Source: Caballeronia pedi | GTDB lineage: Bacteria > Pseudomonadota > Gammaproteobacteria > Burkholderiales > Burkholderiaceae | Assembly (NCBI RefSeq): GCF_001544915.2 | Contig: NZ_FCOE02000042.1 | Span: 1-64,000 of the forward strand | Direction of reading: 5' to 3' | Length of the DNA: 64,000 bases | In this document: piece after piece, positions 56,883 through 64,000 of the stretch | Layout: the number at the start of each line of letters is the position of its first letter | Numbering within the stretch: position 1 is the stretch's first letter | The notes under the pieces: model-generated | What the model saw: only the letters and a program-made list of their open reading frames with translations | The model's database searches: none | Told to the model about the DNA's origin: nothing | Translations under genes and position numbers: made by a program

Positions 56883-57671
56883 TCAAACGCCGCGCTTCAG
56901 TCCCGCTTCGAGCGTGGCGAAGGTGCGCTCGTCGGTGCGATCGAAATGCAGCGGCGTGACCGACACGCCGCCGGCCGCGACCACCGCCGTTTCGCTATCG
57001 GGCGAATTCGGGCGCGGGCCGCGCTGAAAGCGCAGCCAGTGATAGTCGATGCCGCGCGGATCGACGAGCGGCAGCACATCGATGCCTTCCACCAGCCCGA
57101 CGCCCTGCCGCGTCACGGTGAGCGGACCGGCGGCGGACGCGTCGCAATCGGGGAAGTTGACGTTCAGGCACGTGGGCGCCTCGTGGGAGATCGCCAGCAA
57201 CTGACGGATCACGCCCGGCGCGAGCGCGCGCGCCGTATCCCAGCGCACGTTCTCGCGGTCGGTGAAGGTCTGGCTGAGCGCGATTGACGGCAGGCCGAGC
57301 AGCAGACCCGTCATCGCGGCCCCGACGGTGCCGGAGAACATCGTCTCGACACCGAGGTTCGCGCCGCGATTGATGCCGGACAGCACGAGCGTGGGCGGCG
57401 CGTCCTTCATGATGTGGCGCGCGCCCATCACGACGCAGTCGCCGGGCGTGCCCTGCACGCCGTAGCGCCGTTCGCCCTTGCGCGATACGCGCAGCGGCGA
57501 GTGCAGGCTGATGGAGTGCGAGGTGCCGCTCTGATCGTGTTCGGGCGCGATGACCCAGACTTCGTGCGCGAGTTCGGCGGCGACGGCTTCGAGCGCGGCG
57601 AGGCCGGGCGCGTCGATGCCGTCGTCGTTGGTGATCAGTACACGTTGCACGATGGGTGAAAGTGCGGACAT
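56883..57671 (-). CDS. surE: SurE family 5'/3'-nucleotidase
   Basis: A 262-residue SurE-type phosphatase. The metal site Asp-Asp is in LITNDDGIDAPGL at the N-terminus and the SGINRGANLG motif lies near residue 97-106. AAGGAG precedes the ATG. It is not beside pcm, nlpD or rpoS as the usual surE is, so it may be a second, paralogous copy. The DUF2147 gene follows 89 bases after it. Confidence 0.9.
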   Translation of the reverse strand: MSALSPIVQRVLITNDDGIDAPGLAALEAVAAELAHEVWVIAPEHDQSGTSHSISLHSPLRVSRKGERRYGVQGTPGDCVVMGARHIMKDAPPTLVLSGINRGANLGVETMFSGTVGAAMTGLLLGLPSIALSQTFTDRENVRWDTARALAPGVIRQLLAISHEAPTCLNVNFPDCDASAAGPLTVTRQGVGLVEGIDVLPLVDPRGIDYHWLRFQRGPRPNSPDSETAVVAAGGVSVTPLHFDRTDERTFATLEAGLKRGV

Positions 57672-57766
57672 CGCGAATGACTCCTTGGTCGAAGGTGAAA
57701 GGAATCGACCGATTATTACAGAGTTCGCTTGCTCGGGCGTCCGCGAGGCCCGTATCCGGGAGTCGC

Positions 57767-58009
57767 TTACTTGACGCCGAGGCCGCGCAGCACCGCGTTG
57801 CCGTCGTCGGTCAGGCGCACTTGCGGCTTGCCCGCTTCCGGCGACACGATCTCGACATAGCCGTACTCCCGCAGCGATGCGACATCGGGCGTGGCCGCCA
57901 TCACGTCGATGGGCGCGTGCATCAGCAGCAGCAACGTGGCGATCTCGTGATGGCTCAGCAGCCTTTTGATGGCTCGCACGGGAGCCGAAATGGGACGACG
58001 GAGGTTCAT
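57767..58009 (-). CDS. Small hypothetical protein
   Basis: An 80-residue basic protein starting MNLRRPISAPVRAIKRLLSH. A hydrophobic helix near residues 25-38 (ATLLLLMHAPIDVM) is followed by a winged-helix-like end (LREYGYVEIVSPEAGKPQVR, then LTDDGNAVLRGLG). The end resembles the wing of small DNA-binding proteins, but I cannot name the family. ATG 58009 has AGGA upstream; the longer frame to 58099 looks unconserved. Upstream of surE on the same strand. Confidence 0.62.
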   Translation of the reverse strand: MNLRRPISAPVRAIKRLLSHHEIATLLLLMHAPIDVMAATPDVASLREYGYVEIVSPEAGKPQVRLTDDGNAVLRGLGVK

Positions 58010-58205
58010 GAGAGAAGTCCTCAGGTTTGCACGACGATTCGCGGCGCGACGGGCCTGAAGCGGTGTGCGCCGACGTTGATGTCGATGGAGTGCGGGCAAG
58101 GTTATCGGCGGATTCTTAGGCGAAACTTAAAACGCGCGCCGCGCCGGTCGAGCGATTGTTACTTTAGGTGTCACGAAATCAGCAGGCATTTCATTGCGAT
58201 TTCGC

Positions 58206-59084
58206 TCAGAAACGATAGTCGGGATTTCCTGGGTCGAATGTCAGATCATCGAAGGCTTGAGGCTCGATACGCTCGAACACCACGCTTTCGAAAATATTGC
58301 CGTCGTTGTCGTAGGATTCCAGCGTGCGGAAGAGCGGACGTTTGAGATCGAGCCCGAGCACTTCCTTCTTCGCGTAGAACTCGGGCTGTCCCTCGGCCGT
58401 TTCATACGTGAGCGCGACCACGCGAATCCCGTTGACGGTCTTCACTTCTATCTCCGATGGCTTCGTGATGCCCGCTTCGGCGAACTTGCGTCCTTCTTCG
58501 ATGAAGCGCTGCGAGATCGCGACGATGCCGAGTTCGCGGATCGAATGATTCGATTGCGTGCGGGCGAACGCGCCATTCACCGATGTCCACATCGGCACGA
58601 CGCTCAGCAGGCCGCCGAGATGACCATAGAGTTCGTCGGGCCGCGTGGAATCGTCGTAAATGACTTCCTGGCCCGCGTGCGCGCCATCGGGCAGCCATTT
58701 GGCGTAGATGCGCAGCGGCTCGTGCGCGACGCGCACGAGCATGTGATCCGCGCGCTTCGGCCACTTGCCCTTGATGCGCTCGCGCCGGCGCATCGTGAAC
58801 TCGCACGACGCGTAGTCGCGCAAGCCGTCCTGCAGATAGCGCGGCAACGTGCGCGCATCGAGCGAACGAAACAGGGCGACGAGTTGCGCATCGTCGAGTT
58901 TCGCGAGCGCGCCGCTCGTCGCCGACTCGGACAGCCATTGCGCCTGCTGCTCGACACTCATCGTGCCGACGCGCGCGGCTTCGTCGGACGCCTGCGTCTG
59001 CGCCCGGGCGAGCACACTGGCAAGCGCAACGCACAGACACAACCACAGACACCACCGGCGGCATCGCGCACGCGGCATGAGCAT
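58206..59084 (-). CDS. DUF1571 family secreted protein
   Basis: A 292-residue protein with a Sec signal peptide (RWCLWLCLCVALASVLARAQ). The body shows the DUF1571 features: SCEFTMRRRERIKGKW, LRIYAKWLPDGAHAGQEVIYD and GQPEFYAKKEVLGLDLKRPL. It is the last gene of a fabG-maoC-thiolase-fadD operon, 9 bases after fadD, which links it to lipid metabolism or to lipid delivery in the envelope. The function is unknown. Confidence 0.85.
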   Translation of the reverse strand: MLMPRARCRRWCLWLCLCVALASVLARAQTQASDEAARVGTMSVEQQAQWLSESATSGALAKLDDAQLVALFRSLDARTLPRYLQDGLRDYASCEFTMRRRERIKGKWPKRADHMLVRVAHEPLRIYAKWLPDGAHAGQEVIYDDSTRPDELYGHLGGLLSVVPMWTSVNGAFARTQSNHSIRELGIVAISQRFIEEGRKFAEAGITKPSEIEVKTVNGIRVVALTYETAEGQPEFYAKKEVLGLDLKRPLFRTLESYDNDGNIFESVVFERIEPQAFDDLTFDPGNPDYRF

Positions 59085-59093
59085 CTCCGAAGG

Positions 59094-60848
59094 TCAGTCC
59101 TGCGATTTCCGTGGTATCGATCCGTCCTCGCGCAACTCGCGCCGGAGCACCTTGCCGATGGTCGTGAGCGGCAAGGCGTCGCGAAATTCGACGTAGGAAG
59201 GCACCTTGTAGCCGGTCAGGTGTAAACGGGCGAACTTCAGCAGTTCTTCCACTGTAAGCGTTTCATCGCGCCGCACGACGAATGCCTTCACGCGCTCGCC
59301 CGTCACCGGATCGGGCACGCCGATGGCCGCCACCGCGCGCACTTTCGGATGCGCGGCGAGCACGTCCTCGATCTCGTTCGGATACACGTTGAAGCCCGAG
59401 ACGATCATCATGTCCTTCTTGCGATCGATGAGCCGGATGATGCCACGCGCATCCATCGCGCCGATGTCGCCGGTCGCGAGCCAGCCATTCGCGTCGATGG
59501 TTTTCGCGGTGTCCTCGGGACGGTTCCAGTAGCCTTTCATCACTTGCGGGCCCTGCACGCACAGCTCGCCGGGTTCGTCGACGTTCGCCCACGCGCCGTC
59601 TTCGCGGCGCATACGCACGAGCGTGGAGGGCACCGGCACGCCGATGGTGCCGTCGAATTCGCTGCCGCCGTGGGTGTCGACGACCGGTGTCGCGCAGACG
59701 AGCGGCGAGCATTCAGTGAGGCCGTAGCCTTCGACGAGCGTCTGGCCCGTCATCGCCCTGAAGCGCTCGGCGACGACGCGCTGGGTCGCCATGCCGCCCG
59801 CCATCGCGAGCTTGAGCGCGGAGAAGTCGCGCTGACGGAACGCGTCGTTGTCCATGAGCGCGCTGTAGAGCGTGTTGAGCGCGGTGATCGCCGTGAAGTT
59901 TTCATGACGCAGCGCGCGCATCAGCGAGTGGATATCGCGCGGATTGACGATCAGCACATTGCGCGCGCCGATCGCGAGAAACGCGAGCGCGTTCACGGTC
60001 AGCGAATAGATGTGATAAAGCGGCAACGGCGTCACGATGATCTCTTCGCCGTCGACGAGCTGTCCGCCCGCCCACGCGAGCGCCTGCAGCAGATTCGCGA
60101 TTACGTTGCGATGCGTGAGCATCGCGCCCTTCGCGACGCCGGTCGTGCCGCCGGTATATTGAATGAACGCGATGTCGCCATGACCGACTCGCACCGGCTC
60201 GAACTTCTGCCGCGCGCCGCGTGCGAGCGCGAGCGGCAGGCGCACGGCATCGGGCAGCGCGTAGGCGGGCACCTGTTTCTTCACGTGCCGCAGCAGCAGA
60301 TCGATGGCGCGGCCTTTCAGGTTGAGCCCGCCGCCGAGCAGATCGCCGAGACCGGTCACGATGATGTGCTTCACGCGCGTGCCCGGTTGCGCGTCCTGCA
60401 CGGTCCTGGCGAACCTGTCGAACACGACGACGGTCTGCGCGCCGCTGTCCTTCAGTTGATGACTGAGCTCGCGCACCGTGTAGAGCGGATTCACGTTCAC
60501 GACGATCGCGCCCGCGATCAGCGTGCCGAACAGCGCGACGGGATAGACGAGCGTGTTGGGCATCATCAGCGCGACGCGGTCGCCGGGCTTCACGCCGATA
60601 CCCTGCAGATACGATGCGAATGCATGCGCCTTTTTGCCGAGCGCGGCGAACGTCATCTCGGAGCCGAGGCTCACGAACGCGACGCGATCGGCAAACCGCT
60701 CGACGCATTCATCGAAGAAATGCGCGAGCGACCGATAGCGCGAAGGGTCGATCTCGCGCGCGACCTCCGGTGGATACGACGCATACCAGATGCCGTCCGT
60801 CGCGTGCGGCTCCGAAGCCTCGCGCGGCGCTGCCTGTCCCGGGCTCAT
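59094..60848 (-). CDS. fadD: Long-chain fatty acid--CoA ligase (AMP-binding)
   Basis: A 584-residue acyl-CoA synthetase. ATP motifs IQYTGGTTGVAKGAMLTH near residue 227 and GYGLTECSP near 370, then ATGDIGAMDARG and the A8 region VSGFNVYPNEIEDV near 480, with the late catalytic Lys in TTIGKVLRREL. It activates free fatty acids with CoA. The frame is open far upstream, but ATG 60848 follows GGAGACACC and starts the conserved part. In the fabG-maoC-thiolase operon. Confidence 0.93.
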   Translation of the reverse strand: MSPGQAAPREASEPHATDGIWYASYPPEVAREIDPSRYRSLAHFFDECVERFADRVAFVSLGSEMTFAALGKKAHAFASYLQGIGVKPGDRVALMMPNTLVYPVALFGTLIAGAIVVNVNPLYTVRELSHQLKDSGAQTVVVFDRFARTVQDAQPGTRVKHIIVTGLGDLLGGGLNLKGRAIDLLLRHVKKQVPAYALPDAVRLPLALARGARQKFEPVRVGHGDIAFIQYTGGTTGVAKGAMLTHRNVIANLLQALAWAGGQLVDGEEIIVTPLPLYHIYSLTVNALAFLAIGARNVLIVNPRDIHSLMRALRHENFTAITALNTLYSALMDNDAFRQRDFSALKLAMAGGMATQRVVAERFRAMTGQTLVEGYGLTECSPLVCATPVVDTHGGSEFDGTIGVPVPSTLVRMRREDGAWANVDEPGELCVQGPQVMKGYWNRPEDTAKTIDANGWLATGDIGAMDARGIIRLIDRKKDMMIVSGFNVYPNEIEDVLAAHPKVRAVAAIGVPDPVTGERVKAFVVRRDETLTVEELLKFARLHLTGYKVPSYVEFRDALPLTTIGKVLRRELREDGSIPRKSQD

Positions 60849-60913
60849 GTGGTGTCTCCGTGGGCGCCGCGCGTGTTCGTCGATGGCGCGCCTTATTCTT
60901 TCACTTCTGCCGC

Positions 60914-62209
60914 TTACCGCTCCAGTATCGCGACGACGCCCTGGCCGCCCGCCGCGCAGATCGAGATCAGTCCGCGCAACGGCTTGCCGTCGCTGCGTTC
61001 GGGCGCTTTCGCCAGCATCTTCGCCAGCGTCCCGACGATACGTCCGCCCGTCGCGGCGAACGGATGCCCCGTCGCGAGCGAGCTGCCGTTCACGTTCAGG
61101 CGCGCGCGGTCGATCAAGCCGAGCGGGCCGTCGAGGCCGAGCGCGGTGCGGCAGTATTCGTCGTCTTCCCACGCGGCGAGCGTGCACAGCACTTGCGCCG
61201 CGAACGCTTCGTGGATCTCGTAGAAATCGAAGTCCTGCAACGCGATGCCGGCGCGCGCGAGCATCGATGGCACCGCGTAGGCGGGCGCCATCAGGAGGCC
61301 TTCGCGCTGGTCGAAGAAATCGACGGCGGCGGTCGCGGAGAACGTGAGGAACGCCTGCACCGGCAGCCCGCGCTCGGCGGCCCATTGTTCGGACGCGAGC
61401 AGCACCGCCGATGCGCCATCCGTGAGCGGCGTCGAGTTGCCCGCGGTGAGCGTGCCGGCATCGCGATCGAAGACGGGCGTCAGTTGCGATAGCTGATCGA
61501 GCGATACATCGGGACGCAGCGTGTTGTCGCGCGCGAGGCCTCGATAGGGCGTCATCAGATCGTTGAAGAAACCGCGCCCGTATGCCGCCGCCAGCTTGCG
61601 ATGGCTTTCCTGCGCGAGCGCGTCCTGCGCCTCGCGCGAAATCTTCCAGCGCTTGGCCATCAGCTCGCAGTGCTCGCCCATCGAGAGGCCGGTGCGCGGT
61701 TCCGCGTTGCGCGGCAACAGCGGCCTGAAGAACATGCCGGGCCGCAGCTTCGCGAGCGCGCCCACGCGCGCGCCCGCCGAGCGTCCGCGATTCGCTTCGA
61801 GCAGGATCTTGCGCATGCGCTCGTTCACGGCGATGGGCGCGTCCGACGCCGTATCGACGCCGCCCGCGATGCCCACGTCGATCTGCCCGAGCGCGATCTT
61901 GTTCGCGACGAGCATGGCGGTTTCGAGCCCGGTGCCGCAGGCCTGTTGCACGTCGTAGGCGGGCGTTTCCTTCGCGAGCGTGGTCGAGAGCGCGGCTTCG
62001 CGCGTCAGGTTGAAGTCGCGCGAGTGCTTGACGACCGCGCCCGCCGCCACTTCGCCCAGGCGCATGCCGTGAAGCTCGAAGCGATCGACCAGCCCTTGCA
62101 GCGCGAAAGTCAACATGTCCTGATTCGACGCGCTCGCGTACGCCGTGTTCGAGCGCGCGAACGGAATGCGGTTGCTGCCGACGATCGCGACGCGACGAAC
62201 TTCGCTCAT
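60914..62209 (-). CDS. Acetyl-CoA C-acyltransferase (thiolase), FadI-like
   Basis: A 431-residue thiolase. The nucleophile Cys is in VQQACGTGLETAM near residue 95, the His is in YEIHEAFAAQVL near 355, and the C-terminal Cys in CAAGGQGVVAI. EIHEAFA in place of NEAFA is the pattern of the FadI/trifunctional-beta group. Its ATG overlaps the maoC stop (ATGA), so they are co-translated. It would make or break beta-keto-acyl-CoA. Confidence 0.93.
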   Translation of the reverse strand: MSEVRRVAIVGSNRIPFARSNTAYASASNQDMLTFALQGLVDRFELHGMRLGEVAAGAVVKHSRDFNLTREAALSTTLAKETPAYDVQQACGTGLETAMLVANKIALGQIDVGIAGGVDTASDAPIAVNERMRKILLEANRGRSAGARVGALAKLRPGMFFRPLLPRNAEPRTGLSMGEHCELMAKRWKISREAQDALAQESHRKLAAAYGRGFFNDLMTPYRGLARDNTLRPDVSLDQLSQLTPVFDRDAGTLTAGNSTPLTDGASAVLLASEQWAAERGLPVQAFLTFSATAAVDFFDQREGLLMAPAYAVPSMLARAGIALQDFDFYEIHEAFAAQVLCTLAAWEDDEYCRTALGLDGPLGLIDRARLNVNGSSLATGHPFAATGGRIVGTLAKMLAKAPERSDGKPLRGLISICAAGGQGVVAILER

Positions 62210-63111
62210 GGCAGCTCCCATTCGAAATGGCCGCGCAAATGCGCCCGGTCGCCCGCGAGATTGCGCACTTCGAAATCGCGCGCGGTGGGCGAGGGCGCGG
62301 CGGTCCAGAAGGTCGCATCGCCGGGCAGATAGAGCGGCGATTTGAAATCGCCATGCGCGTACCCGGATGCGAGCGCCTTGACCGGATGCAGCGCCGCGAG
62401 CGTGCGCGCGAGCGTCCACATGCCGTGCGCGATCGCGCGCGGAAAGCCGAACGCCTTCGCGCTCAGCATGTGCAGATGGATCGGATTGAAGTCGCCCGAA
62501 GCCTTCGCGTAATCGCGCCCGAGCTGCGGCGGAAGCTGCCAGCGCGCTTCGCGGGCGAAGAGCGGCGCGTGCGCGTCGGCTGCATCGGCTGTCTCGATCG
62601 AAGGCGCGGTGGCTTCGCTGCGCACGCCGCGTTTCAAATAGACGCTGTCGCCGTCCCACACCGCTTCGCCGCGCCGGTAGATGCGCGTATGCAGCGTGAA
62701 CGCCTGGCCTTTCTGATGCGGCATCAGCGGCCCGCATTCCACCTCGATGCGCAAGCCCTGGCCCGCCGCGAGCGGTCGCCGCAGCCGCACACTGTTGGAC
62801 AGATGCACGACGCCGAGCGCGGACCACGGAAACGACGGGTCCGTGAGCATCATCAGATGCAAGGGAAACGCGAGCACGTGCGGAAAGGTAAGCGGCACGC
62901 CGTGCTCGGGAATGAACCCGCACACCCGCGCATAGCGGCCAATCTCCTCCGCGTCGAGCTTCACATCCGGGCGCACGAGCCTGAGCGCGGGCAGCTCCGG
63001 CGCACGCGCGCGCCTGAACAGCGCCGGTAGCGCGCGGCCATAGAGTTTCGCGGGCGGCGGCAGCGTATCGATGACGACGGTGCGGGCGCGCGGCATGGTC
63101 GGTGCATGCAT
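62206..63111 (-). CDS. MaoC-like (R)-hydratase / dehydratase
   Basis: A 301-residue double-hotdog protein. The C-terminal hotdog has the hydratase motif RDYAKASGDFNPIHLHMLSA with catalytic Asp and His near residues 208-215 and GFPRAIAHGMWT. The N-terminal half is a degenerate hotdog. GAGGAG precedes ATG 63111 at the fabG stop; thiolase overlaps its end. Predicted to interconvert enoyl and 3-hydroxyacyl thioesters, next to the reductase FabG. Confidence 0.9.
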   Translation of the reverse strand: MHAPTMPRARTVVIDTLPPPAKLYGRALPALFRRARAPELPALRLVRPDVKLDAEEIGRYARVCGFIPEHGVPLTFPHVLAFPLHLMMLTDPSFPWSALGVVHLSNSVRLRRPLAAGQGLRIEVECGPLMPHQKGQAFTLHTRIYRRGEAVWDGDSVYLKRGVRSEATAPSIETADAADAHAPLFAREARWQLPPQLGRDYAKASGDFNPIHLHMLSAKAFGFPRAIAHGMWTLARTLAALHPVKALASGYAHGDFKSPLYLPGDATFWTAAPSPTARDFEVRNLAGDRAHLRGHFEWELP

Positions 63112-63125
63112 GGGGACGGGTCTCC

Positions 63126-64000
63126 TCACGCGCCGATCAGGCTTTGGCCGCACACGCGCACCACGTTGCCCGTGATGCCCGCGCTGCCCGGGCTCGCGAG
63201 CCACGCGACGGTCTCGGCGACATCGACGGGCAAGCCGCCTTGTCCCATCGAATTGAGCCGTCTGCCGGCCTCGCGCACGCCGAACGGCATGCGCGCGGTC
63301 ATGTGCGTTTCGATGAAGCCGGGCGCGACCGCGTTGATCGTGATGCCACGCGCGCGCAGAAGCGGCGCCAGCGCGTGCACGCGGCCGATCACGCCGGCCT
63401 TCGAGGTCGCGTAATTGGTCTGCCCGCGATTGCCCGCGATCCCGCTGATCGACGACACCGCGACGATGCGTCCTTGCTCGCGCAACACGTTCTGCGCGAG
63501 CAGGACGTCGTCGATGCGCGCCTGCGCCAGCAGATTGATGTCGATCACGCTGTCCCACATGTCCGGGCTCATGCGCGCGATGGTCTTGTCGCGCGTGATG
63601 CCGGCGTTGTGCACGACGATATCGACGCCGCCGGACGCGGTGAGTGCGGCGGCGATGCCGGCGGGCGCTTCGGGCGCGGCGATATCCGCGACGAGCGCTG
63701 CGTGCGCGCCATCCGATGGCGATGCGTCTTCGATCGACAGCATGGTCTGATCGAGCGCGTCGCGGACGGCGTCGACATCGAGTCCGGTGACGATCGCGCC
63801 GTGTTCGGCCAGCACCGCCGCGATCGACGCACCGATGCCGCGCGCCGCGCCCGTGACGAGCGCGCGCTTGCCCGCGAGCGGCTTCGCCCAGCTCGCCGGG
63901 GCGACGGCGGGTGCGTCGATGGTCACGACCTGACCCGACACATACGCCGAGCGCGGCGACAGGAAAAAGCGCAGCGCGGCTTCGAAGTCCGCGCCATCGG
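63126..64000 (-). CDS. fabG: 3-oxoacyl-ACP reductase (FabG, high-molecular-weight type), 5' end cut
   Basis: The visible part ends with a complete SDR domain: TGAARGIGASIA, NAG and the Ser-Tyr-Lys triad in SSISGIAGNRGQTNYATSKAG. The frame continues past the GTG at 63941 to the window edge with the sequence DGADFEAALRFFLSPRSAYV, the hinge seen in the larger two-domain FabG4-like reductases, so the gene starts beyond base 64000. It is the first visible gene of the lipid operon. Predicted to reduce 3-ketoacyl-ACP or -CoA with NAD(P)H. Confidence 0.9.
   Translation of the reverse strand, partial: DGADFEAALRFFLSPRSAYVSGQVVTIDAPAVAPASWAKPLAGKRALVTGAARGIGASIAAVLAEHGAIVTGLDVDAVRDALDQTMLSIEDASPSDGAHAALVADIAAPEAPAGIAAALTASGGVDIVVHNAGITRDKTIARMSPDMWDSVIDINLLAQARIDDVLLAQNVLREQGRIVAVSSISGIAGNRGQTNYATSKAGVIGRVHALAPLLRARGITINAVAPGFIETHMTARMPFGVREAGRRLNSMGQGGLPVDVAETVAWLASPGSAGITGNVVRVCGQSLIGA

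Noticed and set aside
59094-62354. A single 1086-residue fusion protein ending in the acyl-CoA ligase
   Set aside because: The upstream part of the frame lies antisense-free but out of frame with the thiolase gene and reads as Arg-rich shadow; a start with ribosome binding site at 60848 gives a normal ligase.

Overview
The window is high-GC chromosomal DNA from a betaproteobacterium of the family Burkholderiaceae, most likely the Burkholderia/Paraburkholderia/Caballeronia group. This rests on gene content and order (imuA-imuB-dnaE2 cassette, iscRSUA-hscBA-fdx-iscX, scpB-rluB, rimP-nusA-infB-rbfA-truB followed by an emr efflux operon and typA, odhA-odhB-lpd-zapE) and on a DUF3563 mini-gene typical of that group. 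The species cannot be fixed from the sequence alone. Almost everything is core genome. I see no insertion sequence, prophage, CRISPR array or obvious genomic island.

Layout. 1-100: 3' end of a 5S rRNA gene and its terminator. 150-6081: SOS mutagenesis cassette imuA-imuB-dnaE2 behind a perfect LexA box. 6075-8592: a small copper-linked block with divergent cueR and copZ, a sugar-nucleotide-reductase-like gene coupled to copZ, a DUF3563 mini-gene and a DUF305 periplasmic protein. 8705-12821: a secreted hypothetical, rlmJ, a 3-hydroxybutyrate-dehydrogenase/patatin pair and a low-molecular-weight tyrosine phosphatase. 12892-18757: the complete Isc iron-sulfur operon with two IscR-type sites over the promoter. 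19072-22484: a decayed cytochrome c gene, a patatin lipoprotein and gltX. 22587-23434: a tRNA array Ala-Glu-Asp-Glu-Asp in which the Glu-Asp block is duplicated. 23546-28517: an accessory-looking stretch of small and orphan genes (GNAT, AraC regulator, GGCT-like protein, three small orphans, YdcF-like protein, a stand-alone transposase-N-terminus-like DUF4096 protein). 28933-31162: LysR regulator and PLP aminotransferase. 31492-41247: scpB, rluB and the rimP-nusA-infB-rbfA-truB translation/transcription operon. 41304-46297: MarR regulator plus an outer-membrane factor/EmrA/EmrB tripartite efflux operon on the minus strand. 46605-55707: typA, then the 2-oxoglutarate dehydrogenase genes odhA-odhB-lpd and zapE. 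55852-58009: a second DUF4096 protein, DUF2147, a SurE-type phosphatase and a small hypothetical. 58206-64000: a minus-strand lipid operon fabG (cut by the window edge)-maoC-thiolase-fadD-DUF1571.

I found no clear new multi-gene system. The most interesting points are regulatory or domestication questions: a promoter with an early intrinsic terminator upstream of rimP-nusA, suggesting an attenuated leader; perfect hairpins in every gap of the odhA-odhB-lpd-zapE cluster; two orphan DUF4096 transposase-N-terminus proteins that look domesticated; a repeat-rich leader in front of the DUF3563 gene; the coupling of copZ to an RmlD-like reductase; and the association of DUF1571 with a fabG-maoC-thiolase-fadD operon. 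All functional statements come from family recognition by eye; no search was run.
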